Positions 11,724 to 23,929 of a DNA stretch of 64,000 bases are shown here, in pieces. The first letter of the stretch is position 1, and each line of letters begins with the position of its first letter. The notes beneath the pieces were generated by a model. That model made no database searches. It was not told where the DNA came from and saw only the letters and a list, made by a program, of their open reading frames with translations. Source of the stretch: Metarhizium brunneum (Eukaryota; Ascomycota; Sordariomycetes; Hypocreales; Clavicipitaceae); contig NC_089423.1 in assembly GCF_013426205.1 (NCBI RefSeq), forward strand, positions 4,712,001 to 4,776,000, given 5' to 3'. The position numbers were made by a program, and so were the translations under genes.

Positions 11724-13196
11724 TTACAGGTGATACTTAAAGTCTAGTTCCCGATCACCAGTCCTCACCTTCCTCGTGTCATCCTTGTCTCCGTCAGCAA
11801 TTCTCCTCTTCTCCTCATTACAACGCTTCAAGTAGAACCACTTGAGCACGATGACCAACTGCGACAGGCCCAGCGCCGCGACAGAGAAGCTGTTCCCCAA
11901 TACATACGGCGCACTGCGGTAAATCTGCCCGGCCACAATACCGGCCGAGTTGCCGATGCTCAGCTGCATGCCGATGGCGGTAGCGCGACGATAATGCGGC
12001 GCGACATTGACGTTGAGCCAGGTCAGATTCAGGCCGGGCCCGTTGTAGACGGCCACGGCGCAGAGGAAGGTGCCGAAGAACTTGACGGGGTTGCTGGTAG
12101 GGCACAGAATGAGGACGTAGCCGACGATGCCGGGGACATTGGCGAGGAGCAAGAACGGGCCACGCACGCAGAAGCGGTCCGAGACAAAGGCGACGGCGAG
12201 GAAACACAGACCGCCAAAGATGTAGACGGGTATGCTGAGGTACTGGGCCTGGATGACGGAGTAGCCCATGCTGACGATGATGGAGGGCAGAAAAGTGCTG
12301 AAGCCGTACAGCAGGATGTCCTGGCAGAACTGGATGGCGGCGCTGAGGTACAGCTTGGGGTCCTTGAGGCCGATGCGGATCTCGTCCCAGCTGAACTCGT
12401 CGCTGCCCATGTACTGGGCCCTCTGGACGGCGCGCACCTGCATCATGCGGCGCTCGTCGGCGGTGAGGAAGTAGGCGGTGGACGGGTCGTTGGGCAGGCC
12501 GAACCAGATGACGGGCGCGACGAGGAAGGAGAAGATGCCCTCGATGATGTACACCCAGCGCCAGCCGGCGTAGCCCGCCACGCCGTCCATCTTGAGGATG
12601 CTGTAGGCGAGCAGGCCGCCAAAGGCGCCGGCCACGGCGGTGCACACAAACAGGTACGACACGCGGGTGGCCTGCTCGTCGCGCTTGTACACCATGGTGA
12701 GGTAGAGGTTGAGCGCGGGGAACAGGCCGGCCTCGCAGGCGCCCAGGATCAGGCGCACGGCGTACAGGCCCCCGACGTTGGTGATGAAGCCCGAGAAGAT
12801 GGTGGCCAGCGACCACACGACGCACAGCGACGTCAGCAGGATCCGCGGCGTCATCCACTTCATCATGATGGTCCAGGGCGGCTCAAACGCCACGTAGGTC
12901 GCGTAGAAGATGGACACGGCCGTCGAGAACTGCTGCGGCGACGCGCCAATGTCCTCGGGCATGCCCGCCACCTTGACGTTGCCGATGTTGGTGCGGTCCA
13001 GGAAGCACGTCAGGTACACCACCATGATGATGGGCACGAAGAAGGCGTCCAGCTTGAGGAGGAGCTTGCGCTCGTCGCGCGCGTCAATCGTCTCGAGCTG
13101 CATTGCTACTGCTGGCCCAACGACGTCCTGCGACTGCGATTCTGTCGATACTCTGCGTTTTTCGGCGCCAGCCATCGCCGGCGGAGGAGGATACAT
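11724..13196 (-). CDS. MFS transporter, anion:cation symporter (Dal5/allantoate-permease-like) family
   Basis: Intronless plasma-membrane carrier of 490 residues; an in-frame ATG at residue 8 (MAGAEKRR) is an equally good start. A cytosolic N-terminus is followed by KLDAFFVPIIMVVYLTCFLDRTNIGNVKVAG, the ACS-family entry helix with its LDRxNIGN motif. The other helices follow in the usual 6+6 layout: LYAVRLILGACEAGLFPA (helix 4), GWRWVYIIEGIFSFL (end of the first half), then a central loop with DEFSWDEI and six more helices, ending in a charged tail. The family moves organic anions such as allantoate, nicotinate, pantothenate and vitamin-like acids; the substrate cannot be read from sequence. 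The coding strand is strongly GC-biased at third positions, unlike the surrounding DNA, which creates long false frames on the other strand. It sits between two Zn2Cys6 regulators. Confidence 0.9.
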   Translation of the reverse strand: MYPPPPAMAGAEKRRVSTESQSQDVVGPAVAMQLETIDARDERKLLLKLDAFFVPIIMVVYLTCFLDRTNIGNVKVAGMPEDIGASPQQFSTAVSIFYATYVAFEPPWTIMMKWMTPRILLTSLCVVWSLATIFSGFITNVGGLYAVRLILGACEAGLFPALNLYLTMVYKRDEQATRVSYLFVCTAVAGAFGGLLAYSILKMDGVAGYAGWRWVYIIEGIFSFLVAPVIWFGLPNDPSTAYFLTADERRMMQVRAVQRAQYMGSDEFSWDEIRIGLKDPKLYLSAAIQFCQDILLYGFSTFLPSIIVSMGYSVIQAQYLSIPVYIFGGLCFLAVAFVSDRFCVRGPFLLLANVPGIVGYVLILCPTSNPVKFFGTFLCAVAVYNGPGLNLTWLNVNVAPHYRRATAIGMQLSIGNSAGIVAGQIYRSAPYVLGNSFSVAALGLSQLVIVLKWFYLKRCNEEKRRIADGDKDDTRKVRTGDRELDFKYHL

Positions 13197-14371
13197 GCTT
13201 GGGGGTTTTTACTCTTTTTTTATGAACCTGTGTGATGGTTTCTATGCGTCTCAGGAAAAAAAAGGGGGGGTGCCAAGTATTTATTAAAAATTTGTTTGAC
13301 GAGGCTGTGAGAATATCCCCCGTGTCTGTTGCTTCCGTCCCAGTTAAAAACTGAGGATATCCCAAACCCCACGGGGAGAGGGAGAGGACGGTGTGGAGAT
13401 GGACCAAGATATATAAATGCTTCGCGACTCATCCAGAGCGCAATTGTAGCCACGCGGGCGTCATGGCACCCCCAGCGGGCCCTCGCTTGAAGAGCAGCAG
13501 TAGCACTACTAGTACGGAGTACTGCCCGGGTATTCGTCTCTGTGCGTCTGTTTGGCATCTAGAATGTACAATCAGGATCCGGGGGTGTGTGGAGAGCCAG
13601 CCCAGGCACAGGCAGGTGGTGTGCGGCACGTCGGACCAAGGACAGATAAGACCGGAGAGGGTCGCCGACGACTCGCCCTCCTCACCCGGGGGGGGGGCCT
13701 TGGCGTTTCCCCCAGGTACCAACGGCGCGGGGTGGCTTTTTCCTGCAACCCCCCGGCGCCGTTGCGAGTCAAGCTTTGGGAAGTTGAGACATACCTTCTA
13801 GAATACTGGGGCCGCCTAAACTACCGTAGCCCTGACCCGGGACAGGTGCCTAAGTTAATATGGAACCCAGTTACGGAGCATTGGCCGCCCAGTCCATCTC
13901 GACTCTCGAGACCACCTTGGCTTTATGCCATGCGTCGTGTGTGACTGCCCGCTTCAAATGCTGGCCCATTAATTTTTGCCGGGGACCCTTTTACGGGGTA
14001 TTACGTAGTATTATCCGTTGATCTGTTTTGGCTGGGGAAAACAGGGTCTTGGTTTACCCAGGTACGGAGTACTCCGCATGTAGCTACTCCGTCTTTGTTT
14101 CATCAATCCGCAAATGCTACCGGGTATTTGGCTAGGTTACCCGTATAGCTTCCTACAGTACCGCAAAGTATATGTACACTAATCATTATGCTACAAATGG
14201 CTACCAGGTACCTGCGCAAGGTACCCATCAGATAATACCATGGCTTCTTATCATGGCCCGGTTTTTTGGTCTGATCAAATCTTGTTCGTTTCCCTTCCTG
14301 CTTACTGTAGACGTAACCGTCGACACCAAGACTGTGCACCCAACTCCCACGTGTCGGGGTCATTCCACACT
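13197..14371. other. Intergenic region upstream of the MFS gene
   Basis: No supportable gene. It holds a TATATAAAT stretch near 13409-13418 that could serve the leftward MFS promoter, a G run near 13689, TACGGAGTA words near 13513 and 14063, and GGTACC-containing palindromes near 14206-14223. Confidence 0.5.
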
Positions 14372-16992
14372 CTAACTACTCATATACATAAATTCTCCAA
14401 TAGCGGAATGCACCTGCCCCTGTGGCTGCCTCTGTACGAGGTCAAAATCCAGGTCCATGGTGGGATATGCAAATCCCTCCTCCCACAGCCCGAAATCCAT
14501 GCCGCTCGTGACGCTCTCGTCATAAAATGGCTCATCGAGCGAGCTATTATCAATCACGGGAAAGGTAAGCGTCTGCTCAGCCGCGCCGTCGACTTTGTTG
14601 ATAGACCCCATGGCGGGCATCGGAACTCGCGCGGGGAGCCGGTCCGTCGCCATGCTACTAGCGGAGCCTGTTATCGCGGAGTCGAAGTCCGTGCCATGGG
14701 GAGGCGATCCCGTGGCAGTTGTGCATCGGATCACAGCTCCTGGCATGACGCCCGAGTGCAGTTTGGCCAGGAGTTCGTAGCGAGCGCCCATGTGGCTGTT
14801 TCCCCGTTCGCCCATGCCCCGGAGGAGACTGAGGCCGGCGTTCATTGCCGTGGTGTTGGCGATGTTGGTGGGGAAGGCGGCACAAACCATTACCAGGACA
14901 ATGGATGCGGAGAAGATGTGTTCTCCGTCCATGTAACCGTAGGTTGCTAACGCCGCAAGTCAGTCATCTTTTATCTTTTGTCTTCCCAATGGTGGCGCCA
15001 TTGATCGACGAGGAATGTCAAACATACCAACTAGGTCTCTCTGCGATGCAATTGCCATCATATTGACGGTGTCTTGCGCAGCTCCAATACACATGTCAAT
15101 GACCCTCACTGTCGTCTGAGAGAGCCCTTCCTTCCAATCCCGTTCCTTTTCTTGCGGTCCTCCGCCGCTCCGAATTGTATTCAATCGTTTCTGGACGACG
15201 TGAAATAACAGCGGACGAACAGTCATATTGATACATTGATAATAGTGGGCCAAGTAGCTAACACTTTCACGACTGAAGCTCAGTTTTATAGGATCAAAGC
15301 GCAATTCATTCGGCACTTCCCTATTCCACTTTGACAGCGCCAGGATGATGCTCTGCACAGATGCCATGAGACTTTTGCCAGATTTGGGGACGGCCTGGTT
15401 TGTTCTGCGGTAGATGAGGGTGTGGATCTCGCCTAGTATTCCAGACAGTTGCGTGTAGTATCTGAGAACAACGGCAGGGCAATATTCCGGCTCTGAAGGC
15501 AGCCTTGACGGCAGATTGACGCCGATATCTTCGTCTTGTATGGCGATTGGGTTCCCCGACTTCACGGACAGGATGCGATCTAGGCTGTATATTGACCACC
15601 ATATTCGCCGCCGATGTTCACGCGCAGCCTCGTCGAGCGCAGGAACCTGGCCCTGACAGGTGGCGTTTGGATAGTGATTGCTGACTTCCTGGTGGAGACC
15701 GAGGGAAATTGCCATGCGTAAGGCTTTGCCGATATATTGAAAGGCTGCATCCCGTCGGTTCATGTTTTGCATGAAATATCCCGCCAATGCAAGGGTTTCG
15801 ACGCAGAGAATCGACCCTTCTTCGTGGGTTTCGGGGAGAAGCTGTAGCGAGTCTGTGAAAAAGTCGAAGCCCGGAGGCCCTCTGAAGTCGACCCATTGAT
15901 TTACCGAGTACAATTGTCCAAAGGCCAAGATGAGCAGAACCTTGGAGTACGCAAGACAGGCATCCTTGTCCGACGGGTCAGGAGGGCCATTGTATGCTTC
16001 CACGAGGAGTCTATCGAATTCCTCTTTGGGGTCTGTGAAGGCAAAAATGGTGCCGATGTATGTGTATTGAGCAGCAAAGAGTCGTCTGGCCATTTCGATT
16101 GGTGGGAGACGGACGTGAAGCCTGAAGAATTGCCGCCTTGAGGCTAATGCGCCTGGCTCATAGAAGTTTGAACTGGCATCAAGACTGCCGTCGTCTCCGT
16201 AAAAGCCCGATAGCTTCCTTACATTTCGAAGGAAGATGTCAGACGATGCAGGTCCCAAAAAACCTATCGAAGCACATTTAGCCATTGCACGTCTCTCAGA
16301 ATATGGCATTGTCGTGGCCAGGTGCATTACATACTAGTTGACGGTCTGTGTAGGCTGAGATTGGTAAAGGGCTCAAGCAGTGGCTGCTCATCTTCAAAAT
16401 CTTCCTCGTCTTCGCCAGGAGCACCATGTTTAGTCTTTGCACTCGTAGGCACTCTTTGTGATAGGGCTGCTATGGGGAGAAGGTCTCATCAGCCCTGGCA
16501 ACATGCACACGAGCACATGCACATGCACATGGTCCCTATTCATACCTTCCAGTGCCTTGGCCTTTCTCTCTAATTCCCGCAAATATCTACGTTACTCATC
16601 AGATTTGAACCACAGCAGCCAAATGAGTAGTCTTTGGAAAAGATACATACGATTCATTGACCAATATCTTTCTTGCCCCTTCGTAGATGCAAGTCAACCC
16701 ACTATCGCGGCATCTTGAGCACGTGGGTTTCTCTTTGGAGCAGTAAGAACGCCGCTGTCGGCAGTGGAGACAGCTGCATCATGAACCATGAAATGTGTCA
16801 GTCCGTAATAAGTTACTCGGTGCTGCTGAGGCCGGCTGTTCTTGGCAGCTGGACAGGGCGAAGGCGTAGAGGTCGCTCTACCTGCAAGGGTCCACGGCAA
16901 TAAACTTACGCAACTGGCCGCAGGTTTCCGTGATCAGAGGGCTGGGCATGAGTTGCTGCCGCCTTTGCTGACATGCCTGCGGCGGATTTCAT
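14372..16992 (-). CDS. Zn2Cys6 (Gal4-type) transcription factor, six exons
   Basis: Nuclear regulator of 730 residues. Exons: 16992-16910, 16773-16651, 16586-16546, 16469-16335, 16263-15028, 14946-14372; all junctions keep frame. The start MKSAAGMSAKAAAT is followed, after intron 1, by the zinc cluster CLHCRQRRSYC / CSRCRDSGLTC with spacing C-x2-C-x6-C-x5-C-x2-C-x6-C. A 41-nt mini-exon encodes the linker and dimerisation start (YLRELERKAKALE). Exon 4 adds an acidic segment with EDEEDFEDEQPLLEP. Exon 5 holds the Fungal_trans domain: FAAQYTYIGTIFAF, GKALRMAISLGLHQE, HRRRIWWSIYSLDRILSVKSGNP. The last exon holds a hydrophobic helix followed by an acidic, possibly activating C-terminus. The gene is divergent from 5-oxoprolinase across 1.4 kb, so it is a candidate local regulator; target genes are not known. 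Confidence 0.88.
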
Positions 16993-18394
16993 GATGGAGG
17001 GCGGATAGGAAAGAGAAACAATGGAACATGCAGAATGGTGCAATGCGTTGCAACGTGGAGAGATTGTGGATGTTGAAGCAGGTCTGGGGCCCCGACAAGA
17101 ATGCTAACCCCGTCTGTGCCTGACAGGGAGCTGAACGGGATCATAATCCAAAGTCCAGCTTGATGCAGCTTTCCAATGGCGCTGAGTCGCTGACGGTTTC
17201 GCCTCGTCTCGCATAACAGCCTCATCCGGGGTATTCGCCGTCAGAAGGGGAGCACCGAGACGAATCGTTCGGGTCCCCGCACAACGTTATCGACAGACCA
17301 GACGTTATCCAAGGACTGCAGGCTCGTGGGAATTCAGATGACGGAGATGGGAGAAGGGCAGGTTGGTGCGGACGTGCTGAGATGCGCCACTCAAGGTTAT
17401 TTCTTTCATTGCTGAGGGGAGAAGAGAACTAGGCAACATTGAAAGCAGAAAGGGCTATTGGAGTACTCCGTACTCCGTACCCCGTAATGACAGCGCGTTT
17501 TGGCCATTTGGGCGGGGGTCCGCCAACCAACTTGAACCAAGTGCCGCCTCCGGCTTCGACTGACGGTCCGTGGCCGAGAGATGCGAATCGCATTCTCTTG
17601 ATATCAGCATTACGAGTTGATTCAGGCGATTTTCTTACAACGGATTTATCAGAAGTCCCGTACTGCTAGTCGTACGCCCTTCCGGAGCATGGCCCCTGGA
17701 GGTCTCTGGAGGACGCGTGCGAACTTGTCTCCTTCCTTTAGCAGACAGTGTTGTACTACTTTGTAAGTACCTTTGTACTCGAATACAGGTCCGATATCCA
17801 ATCGACTTGACGCGCCGAAATCGGTCCCACAATCCATTATCAGAAACCCGGGCAGCACAGGAAGGCAGGCACTCCGGACTCTGGAGTACTTGACCTACTT
17901 GACCGTCGGGAAACCAGGCCGACACACAAAATGACCCACACATGTCAATTTGGCGGCAACAACTCGAATCCCAGACGCTCGAGATCAATCATTCAGCCAT
18001 CCGCGGACCCACCCCGTCCCATCACGACTCCAGAATCCAGATGCTCGTTTTTCTTGCCTTTGGCTGGCTCACGTTAGTTACCCCAGACGGCCTTTCCTCG
18101 CCGTCGCCTTGAGCAATTGCTGTTTGTTTGTGGTGGCCTAGCATGGCCCTCAGACTCCTCTCTGCGCTCGTGCCATGGCAGAGCCCCCGACTCCTCGTTC
18201 AATGTGGTTCGCTGCCCTCGGGGTGAAAACCTGGTTGTTGCAACTTGCGTATTATAAATGCAGACAAGGTCGGTCGTCCGCCCCGGGCTTAATATATACT
18301 ACTGCCTCTCCCACGTCATTGTAATCTAGGACCATCAGCGTTGGGTTTGCTCATTGTACAATCGACACGTCGTCTTTTGTACCAAGACGCCAGC
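16993..18394. promoter_or_regulatory. Divergent intergenic region between Zn2Cys6 regulator and 5-oxoprolinase
   Basis: The 1.4 kb between the two divergent starts contains no convincing gene. It holds a double TACTCCGTACTCCGTAC word near 17464-17479 and a TATA-like box upstream of 5-oxoprolinase. Regulatory sites for both genes are expected here, but I cannot identify a specific binding motif. Confidence 0.45.
18253..18259 (+). promoter_or_regulatory. TATA-like box for 5-oxoprolinase
   Basis: TATAAAT lies about 135 bp before the chosen ATG at 18395, a reasonable distance for a fungal promoter with a leader of about 100 nt. A second AT-rich stretch (AATATATACT) lies at 18291. Position-based inference only. 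Confidence 0.35.
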
Positions 18395-21300
18395 ATGACT
18401 GTCAAGTCCCTCGGAATTCGCGTCTCCATCGACAGGGGCGGCACCTTTACTGATGTCCACGCTGCCATCCCCCAACAGAAAGACATTATTCTCAAACTCC
18501 TATCAGTCGACCCGGCAAATTATCAAGATGCCCCGACAGAAGGCATTCGCCGAATCTTGGAGCTGGTCACGGACCAGAAACTACCCCGGGGAGAGCCGCT
18601 CGACCTCTTTCACTTCGAGTCCATCCGCATGGGCACCACCGTTGCTACCAATGCCTTGTTAGAGCGCAAGGGCGAGAAGGTCGCCCTCCTTACCACTAAG
18701 GGCTTCCGGGATCTCTTGGCCATTGGCAATCAGTCCCGGCCAAACATCTTTGATTTGTCAGTATCACGCCCAGAAGTCCTTTTCGACCAAGTCGTTGAGG
18801 TGGACGAGCGCGTGACCATGGAGGATTACACCGAAGACCCCCAGTCGGCCAAGACGATTGCGAATGGCGACGATGCTCATCTCGTCACCGCCATCACAGG
18901 CGAGACCATTCGTCTCCTCCAAGTGCCAGATTTGGCTGTTGTTCGCTCAAATTTGCAACAGCTCTGGGATGACGGCTTCCGCTCCGTGGCCGTCGTCTTC
19001 ATTCACTCATATGCGTTCCCTGACCATGAACTCCTGGTCGGCAGGCTGGCCCTCGAGATGGGATTCTCTGTCACGTTGTCCTCCGAGGTACAGCCCATGA
19101 TTAATGTTGTGCCACGAGGTACTTCTGCTGTTGCAGACGCGTATCTTACACCCATTATTAAGCAATACATCAATTCCATCTCTGCAAATTTTCGTGGGGG
19201 CTTCGAGTCTGCTTCCACCCGTGTCGAGTTTATGCAGTCGGATGGTGGCCTCGCCGATTACCGCAAATTCAGCGGTCTCAAGGCTATTCTTTCTGGTCCG
19301 GCTGGTGGCGTCGTGGGCTATGCCCAGACTTCTTGGGACGACGAGGAGAAGTGTCCCATTATCGGCTTCGACATGGGCGGCACTTCTACAGACGTCTCTC
19401 GATATGCTGGTGTATACGACCACGTCTTTGAAACCACCACTGCCGGGATTGCCATTCAGTCCCCTCAGTTGGACATCCATACAGTTGCGGCTGGCGGTGG
19501 TTCCATCCTGACATGGAAGAATGGCCTTTTCAATGTTGGACCCGAGTCCGCCTCTGCGCATCCCGGACCTGCGTGTTACAGAAAAGGAGGGCCTTTGACC
19601 ATCACGGACGCAAACCTGTTTCTCGGCCGCCTCTTGCCAGACTACTTCCCAAAAGTGTTCGGTCCCAAGGAGAACGAGCCCCTCAATCGAGAAATCGTGG
19701 AGTCCAAGTTCGCCGACCTGACGAGTGATATTAATAAGGATAGAGAGCTCACTGGCCTGTCTCCATTTTCACCGCAGGAAGTAGCTCTAGGTTTCCTGAA
19801 AGTTGCCAACGAAGGAATGGCTGGCCCCATCCGTGCTCTCACAGAGGCTCGTGGCTACGACGCCGCAGATCACCATCTTGCGTGCTTTGGCGGTGCCGGG
19901 GGACAGCATGCTTGCTCAGTGGCGGAAGTCCTTGGAATCTCTCGCATCATCATTCATAAGTACTCATCGATTCTGTCCGCCTATGGCATCTCGCTCGCAG
20001 ATGTTGTACACGAAGTTCAGCGGCCAGCCGCCATTACATACGGAAAAGACACACAAGCCGGTATCCAGGCACAGTTGGAACTTCTCGCTGAACAAGCCAG
20101 ACTTGAGCTTCTTAAGCAGGGCTTCTCACCCGACAACATCAAATTCGATGCCTACCTGAGCATGAGGTATCAAGGATCCAGCAGCTCGCTTATGATCCTC
20201 AAAAGAGACGATTGGGATTTCCAGCGTGAGTTTGAAGAGTCTCACCGCCGAGGCTTCGGGTTCCATTTCCCCGAGAAACCTATCATCGTTGATGATTTCC
20301 GCATCAGAGCTATCGGCACCACTGGTTCCAAGCAGGCCAATACGCCTTTCAGCCAACTCAAATCTGTGAATGCCGCAGAGAGCTCTGCCCCTGCCTCCAG
20401 CGGAACCAACAGAGTCTTTTTTGAAGGTTTCGGTAGCCTAGACACACGTGTATACGAACTCCAATCCCTTCCAGTTGGTGCACGCATCACTGGGCCAGCC
20501 CTCATCATTGACAACACCCAGACTATCCTCGTCACTCCTGATTCTATCGCTACCATCCTAGACAGCTACGTTGTCATTGACAGAAAGCTCCAAAAACAAG
20601 AACGATCCTCCGACGGTGTAGAAGAGGAATTCAGCCCCATCCAACTCACCGTCTTCGGACACAGATTCATGTCCATTGCCGAGCAAATGGGCCGTACCCT
20701 GAAAAAAACGGCCGTATCAACCAACATCAAAGAACGTCTAGACTTTTCTTGTGCAATATTCAGTCCCGACGGCGGCCTGGTAGCCAATGCGCCCCATGTA
20801 CCCGTCCATTTGGGCTCCATGCAGTTCGCGGTACAGTACCAGCACAAGCTATGGGAGGGAAAGCTGCAAGACGGTGACGTCCTTGTTTCCAACCACCCTT
20901 CTTGCGGAGGCACCCATCTTCCAGACATAACAGTCATTACACCCGTCTTTGACGGCGACAACCTTGCATTCTATGTTGCTTCCCGTGGCCACCACGCCGA
21001 TATTGGCGGCATCCTACCGGGCTCCATGCCACCTACTTCCTCTGCCCTTTGGCAAGAGGGCGCCTCTATTGAATCCACGAAACTAGTCAGCGCAGGTCGT
21101 TTCAATGAAGACGAAATCAAGAGACTATTACTCGTTGAACCTGCTAAATACGAGGGCTGCTCTGGAACACGTAGACTGCGAGACAATCTGTCTGATCTCA
21201 AGGCCCAAATTGCTGCCAACGCAAAGGGCATCACACTCATTAGGGCCCTAATCTCTGAATTTGGTCTCGCCTCCGTCCACAGATATATGTACGCCATTCA

Positions 21301-22234
21301 GCATACAGCCGAAGACGCTGTTCGCGGGCTCCTCCGCGACACTCTGGCCAAATTTGGCCCCGAGCCTCTGACCGCAACCGACTACATGGACGACGGAACG
21401 CCAATCGCCCTCAAAATTACCATCTCACCCTCTGGTTCCGCAACATTCGATTTCACCGGGACGGGCCCTCACGTCCTCGGCAACACCAACGCCCCCAAAG
21501 CCATCACGCACTCCGCCATCATCTACTGTCTCCGCAGTCTAGTCAAATCCTCTATTCCCTTAAACCAAGGCTGCCTCGCACCCATTCAAATCATTATTCC
21601 CGAGGATTCGATCCTGAACCCAGGAGCTGGTCTAGCCGTAGTAGGCGGCAACGTCCTCACATCACAACGCGTGACAGACGTTGTTCTCCGTGCGTTCCGC
21701 GCGTGTGCCGCGTCCCAGGGATGCTGCAACAACCTTACCTTCGGGACGGGGGGCAAAGATCCCATTACAGGCGAACATAAAGAGGGATTTGGATACTACG
21801 AGACGATAGCAGGGGGCTCAGGAGCTGGTGCGGACTGGGTAGGACAGAGCGGGGTGCACACGCACATGACCAATACGCGAATTACAGACCCAGAAGTCTT
21901 TGAGAAGCGGTATCCTTGCATTTTGCGCCGTTTTCAACTAAGAACAGGGTCCGGTGGCCGTGGCAGAAATAAGGGCGGCGATGGTACGGTGCGAGAGATT
22001 GAGTTCCGTGTGCCGGTGCAGTGCTCGATTCTCAGTGAGCGCAGATCTCGTCGTCCATATGGCATGGACGGTGGTCAAGATGGCCAAGCCGGTCTGAACT
22101 CGGTCCATGTCATAGACCAAATGACTGGAAAGATGAGGATAGTTAATCTTGGCGCCAAGGCTACAACAAAGCTGGGTCCCGGGGAGAGTGTTATTATTGA
22201 ATCACCGGGCGGTGGCGGTTGGGGTAGTGAGTAG
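18395..22234 (+). CDS. OXP1: ATP-dependent 5-oxoprolinase (hydantoinase A/B family)
   Basis: Cytosolic enzyme that opens 5-oxo-L-proline to L-glutamate at the cost of ATP, closing the glutathione (gamma-glutamyl) cycle. Intronless, 1279 residues from [16 protein letters not shown], matching the usual 1,250-1,300 of eukaryotic 5-oxoprolinases. The frame is open upstream to 18341, but the extra residues contain no ATG and are not conserved. Domains in order: Hydant_A_N with [12 protein letters not shown] and [19 protein letters not shown]; hydantoinase A with [22 protein letters not shown] and [14 protein letters not shown] (actin-like ATP fold) and [18 protein letters not shown]; then hydantoinase B with [30 protein letters not shown] and [19 protein letters not shown], ending in ESPGGGGWG. 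Full length with no missing motif. A related hydantoin- or N-methylhydantoin-directed activity cannot be excluded. Neighbouring MFS carrier, amino-acid permease and regulators suggest use of an imported nitrogen compound. Confidence 0.93.
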   Translation: MTVKSLGIRVSIDRGGTFTDVHAAIPQQKDIILKLLSVDPANYQDAPTEGIRRILELVTDQKLPRGEPLDLFHFESIRMGTTVATNALLERKGEKVALLTTKGFRDLLAIGNQSRPNIFDLSVSRPEVLFDQVVEVDERVTMEDYTEDPQSAKTIANGDDAHLVTAITGETIRLLQVPDLAVVRSNLQQLWDDGFRSVAVVFIHSYAFPDHELLVGRLALEMGFSVTLSSEVQPMINVVPRGTSAVADAYLTPIIKQYINSISANFRGGFESASTRVEFMQSDGGLADYRKFSGLKAILSGPAGGVVGYAQTSWDDEEKCPIIGFDMGGTSTDVSRYAGVYDHVFETTTAGIAIQSPQLDIHTVAAGGGSILTWKNGLFNVGPESASAHPGPACYRKGGPLTITDANLFLGRLLPDYFPKVFGPKENEPLNREIVESKFADLTSDINKDRELTGLSPFSPQEVALGFLKVANEGMAGPIRALTEARGYDAADHHLACFGGAGGQHACSVAEVLGISRIIIHKYSSILSAYGISLADVVHEVQRPAAITYGKDTQAGIQAQLELLAEQARLELLKQGFSPDNIKFDAYLSMRYQGSSSSLMILKRDDWDFQREFEESHRRGFGFHFPEKPIIVDDFRIRAIGTTGSKQANTPFSQLKSVNAAESSAPASSGTNRVFFEGFGSLDTRVYELQSLPVGARITGPALIIDNTQTILVTPDSIATILDSYVVIDRKLQKQERSSDGVEEEFSPIQLTVFGHRFMSIAEQMGRTLKKTAVSTNIKERLDFSCAIFSPDGGLVANAPHVPVHLGSMQFAVQYQHKLWEGKLQDGDVLVSNHPSCGGTHLPDITVITPVFDGDNLAFYVASRGHHADIGGILPGSMPPTSSALWQEGASIESTKLVSAGRFNEDEIKRLLLVEPAKYEGCSGTRRLRDNLSDLKAQIAANAKGITLIRALISEFGLASVHRYMYAIQHTAEDAVRGLLRDTLAKFGPEPLTATDYMDDGTPIALKITISPSGSATFDFTGTGPHVLGNTNAPKAITHSAIIYCLRSLVKSSIPLNQGCLAPIQIIIPEDSILNPGAGLAVVGGNVLTSQRVTDVVLRAFRACAASQGCCNNLTFGTGGKDPITGEHKEGFGYYETIAGGSGAGADWVGQSGVHTHMTNTRITDPEVFEKRYPCILRRFQLRTGSGGRGRNKGGDGTVREIEFRVPVQCSILSERRSRRPYGMDGGQDGQAGLNSVHVIDQMTGKMRIVNLGAKATTKLGPGESVIIESPGGGGWGSE

Positions 22235-23487
22235 CAGACGTAAATTGTATACACCTGATGAAACTATTGTTTAAATATAAGTACATAGCGAGAATGAAAC
22301 CATTTGTTTGCATATCTTTTGCATAAGCTGTAAAATTCCTCCCAACTTTTCCCAGCACAATGTGTAAGAGTCCCGAACCGCCCCCCTTTTTTTCGTTAAC
22401 ATCCTGATCAGTTTTTTTTTTTTAAAAAAAAATGAGCCTAATATCCCCTTTAAAAAGCAAAATTCGCGAATAAAATTAATAATAATAAATGGGGCTGTAA
22501 TATTTTTTTTTTGAAACAAAGGACTTATTCCACCAAACTTAATTGTAGGGTAAGATCATCAACTGACATTTCGTAGTCTGACTTGGCAGTCCTTAGATGG
22601 CTGTAAACTGTAGCAGAGCGAACTTAGTAAAAAAGTACACTTTCTGTATAACGATGATGTAACGCTTGAGGAATGCAAGAATGCCTCTAGCCCGGTCTTC
22701 CAGATAAACCAGCTGGAGAACTTGACAAAGCCGATAAGATTTAGCTTGACGTTGTTTTCCCGTTTTGGTCAAACCTTTGTTGCGGAACGGTCCAGTCCGC
22801 AGTGGGGCCGGTATCCGAGCGCCAGCTGCCAAAGTTCACCACCGATCGACACCAAGTAGACAAAGGACGCTTGTGGCAAACGACACGAGCATGCAAGCTC
22901 TGGGGCATGGCCTAATAACACGGCAGCAAAACACTACCATGTCAAGCCTCTGTACTTTATCGGCTGCCCAACAATTTGTACAGCCGATAATTTCAGCCGC
23001 ACATGCGGCTGCGCCACTGTCCTCCCCTCAGCTGAGAGATTAAAAGGCTGACTTCCCTCGCGCTTCTGAGATAATACACACTCGCAACTGAACCGACACT
23101 GCCCCGCTCCTCATTCTAGGAGGACGTCTCGAGAGCTTCGAGGTGACGTGCGTCACATAATGCTGCTTTTTCTTTCTTATAACGATATTTTTGAATATTA
23201 TTTTTGTTCTTTTTTTCCTGAAGTTGCCGAAACGTACATTGGTCGTAACCTGTCGTTATCTGGCGAACCAGACATTTGATGCTGAGATTGATGATACACG
23301 CGTCACCACAACTCGGTTTCAAAATGAGTGAGAGTATACAATGCTTGAGTAACGCACGGAAGACTCCATTCGACGTGGCTTTGTGGATGATGAAGACCAG
23401 GGCGAGAAGCAATCCGGAAGAAGTTTCAGTGCGTCCAAAGAAGGTGATGATACGCTCATCAATGCCAAGACTATGACATCTTGGAAG
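22235..23487. other. Intergenic region with homopolymer runs
   Basis: Contains the 3' untranslated region of 5-oxoprolinase and several long T and A runs between 22380 and 22515. No reading frame here has recognisable domains or consistent splice signals. Confidence 0.5.
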
Positions 23488-23929
23488 TTATGCACTGTGC
23501 GCAAACGGTGACACCGGAAACTGTGCTCCCATACAGGCAAAGTTGATGTCAGAGGAAGAGTTACCAGAAGAAGAATTATGTGCTGACCCAGTGGAATAGG
23601 TGATGTTACTGGAGTGTGTCTGGGAAGCTAGGCCCTGTACACCAGTTCCAGTAGCCGGCTGTTGACGCGGACTCGGTACACTCAGTTGCGCGATGGTAAC
23701 CGTCACGGGTCTATTTGGGTCGTTGACCCAACGCAGGACACCCTCCTTCGAACCGTACTGCGAGTGTGTGTGATGGTAAGTGACAGGACCGCTCTGAGCA
23801 TCGGCACTGAAATGACCGTTAGTATGTCGATGAGTTTTGAAGAAGAATAACTTTGGCAGTGGTATTCGCGGATGAAAGGGCTTACCTGCTTGCAGAACCG
23901 TGGACCGCTTGGGTGGAAGAGGAATCCAT
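23488..23929 (-). CDS. Small Ser/Thr-rich hypothetical protein, two exons
   Basis: Not recognised. Exon 1 runs 23929-23886, a 79-nt intron spans 23885-23807 and exon 2 runs 23806-23488, giving 120 residues. The intron is strong: donor GTAAGC, branch ACTAAC and acceptor TTTCAG. The model starts MDSSSTQAVHGSAS in a good context (GAGATGG); an in-frame ATG at 23968 would add 13 residues and the frame stays open to 24370. After the junction come VTYHHTHSQYGSKEGVLRW, VNDPNRPVTVTIAQLSVPS, a Ser/Asn/Gly-rich stretch and a C-terminus FACMGAQFPVSPFAHSA. No signal peptide or membrane helix is seen in the short model. The combination of a perfect intron and an in-frame join argues for a real gene; function is unknown. 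Confidence 0.5.

Noticed and set aside
11994..13235. 413-codon plus-strand frame opposite the MFS gene
   Set aside because: Antisense shadow of a coding strand with GC-rich third positions; the minus strand encodes a full MFS carrier with twelve helices.
14240..14950. 236-codon plus-strand frame
   Set aside because: Antisense to the last exon of the second Zn2Cys6 regulator, whose frame joins perfectly to the rest of the protein.
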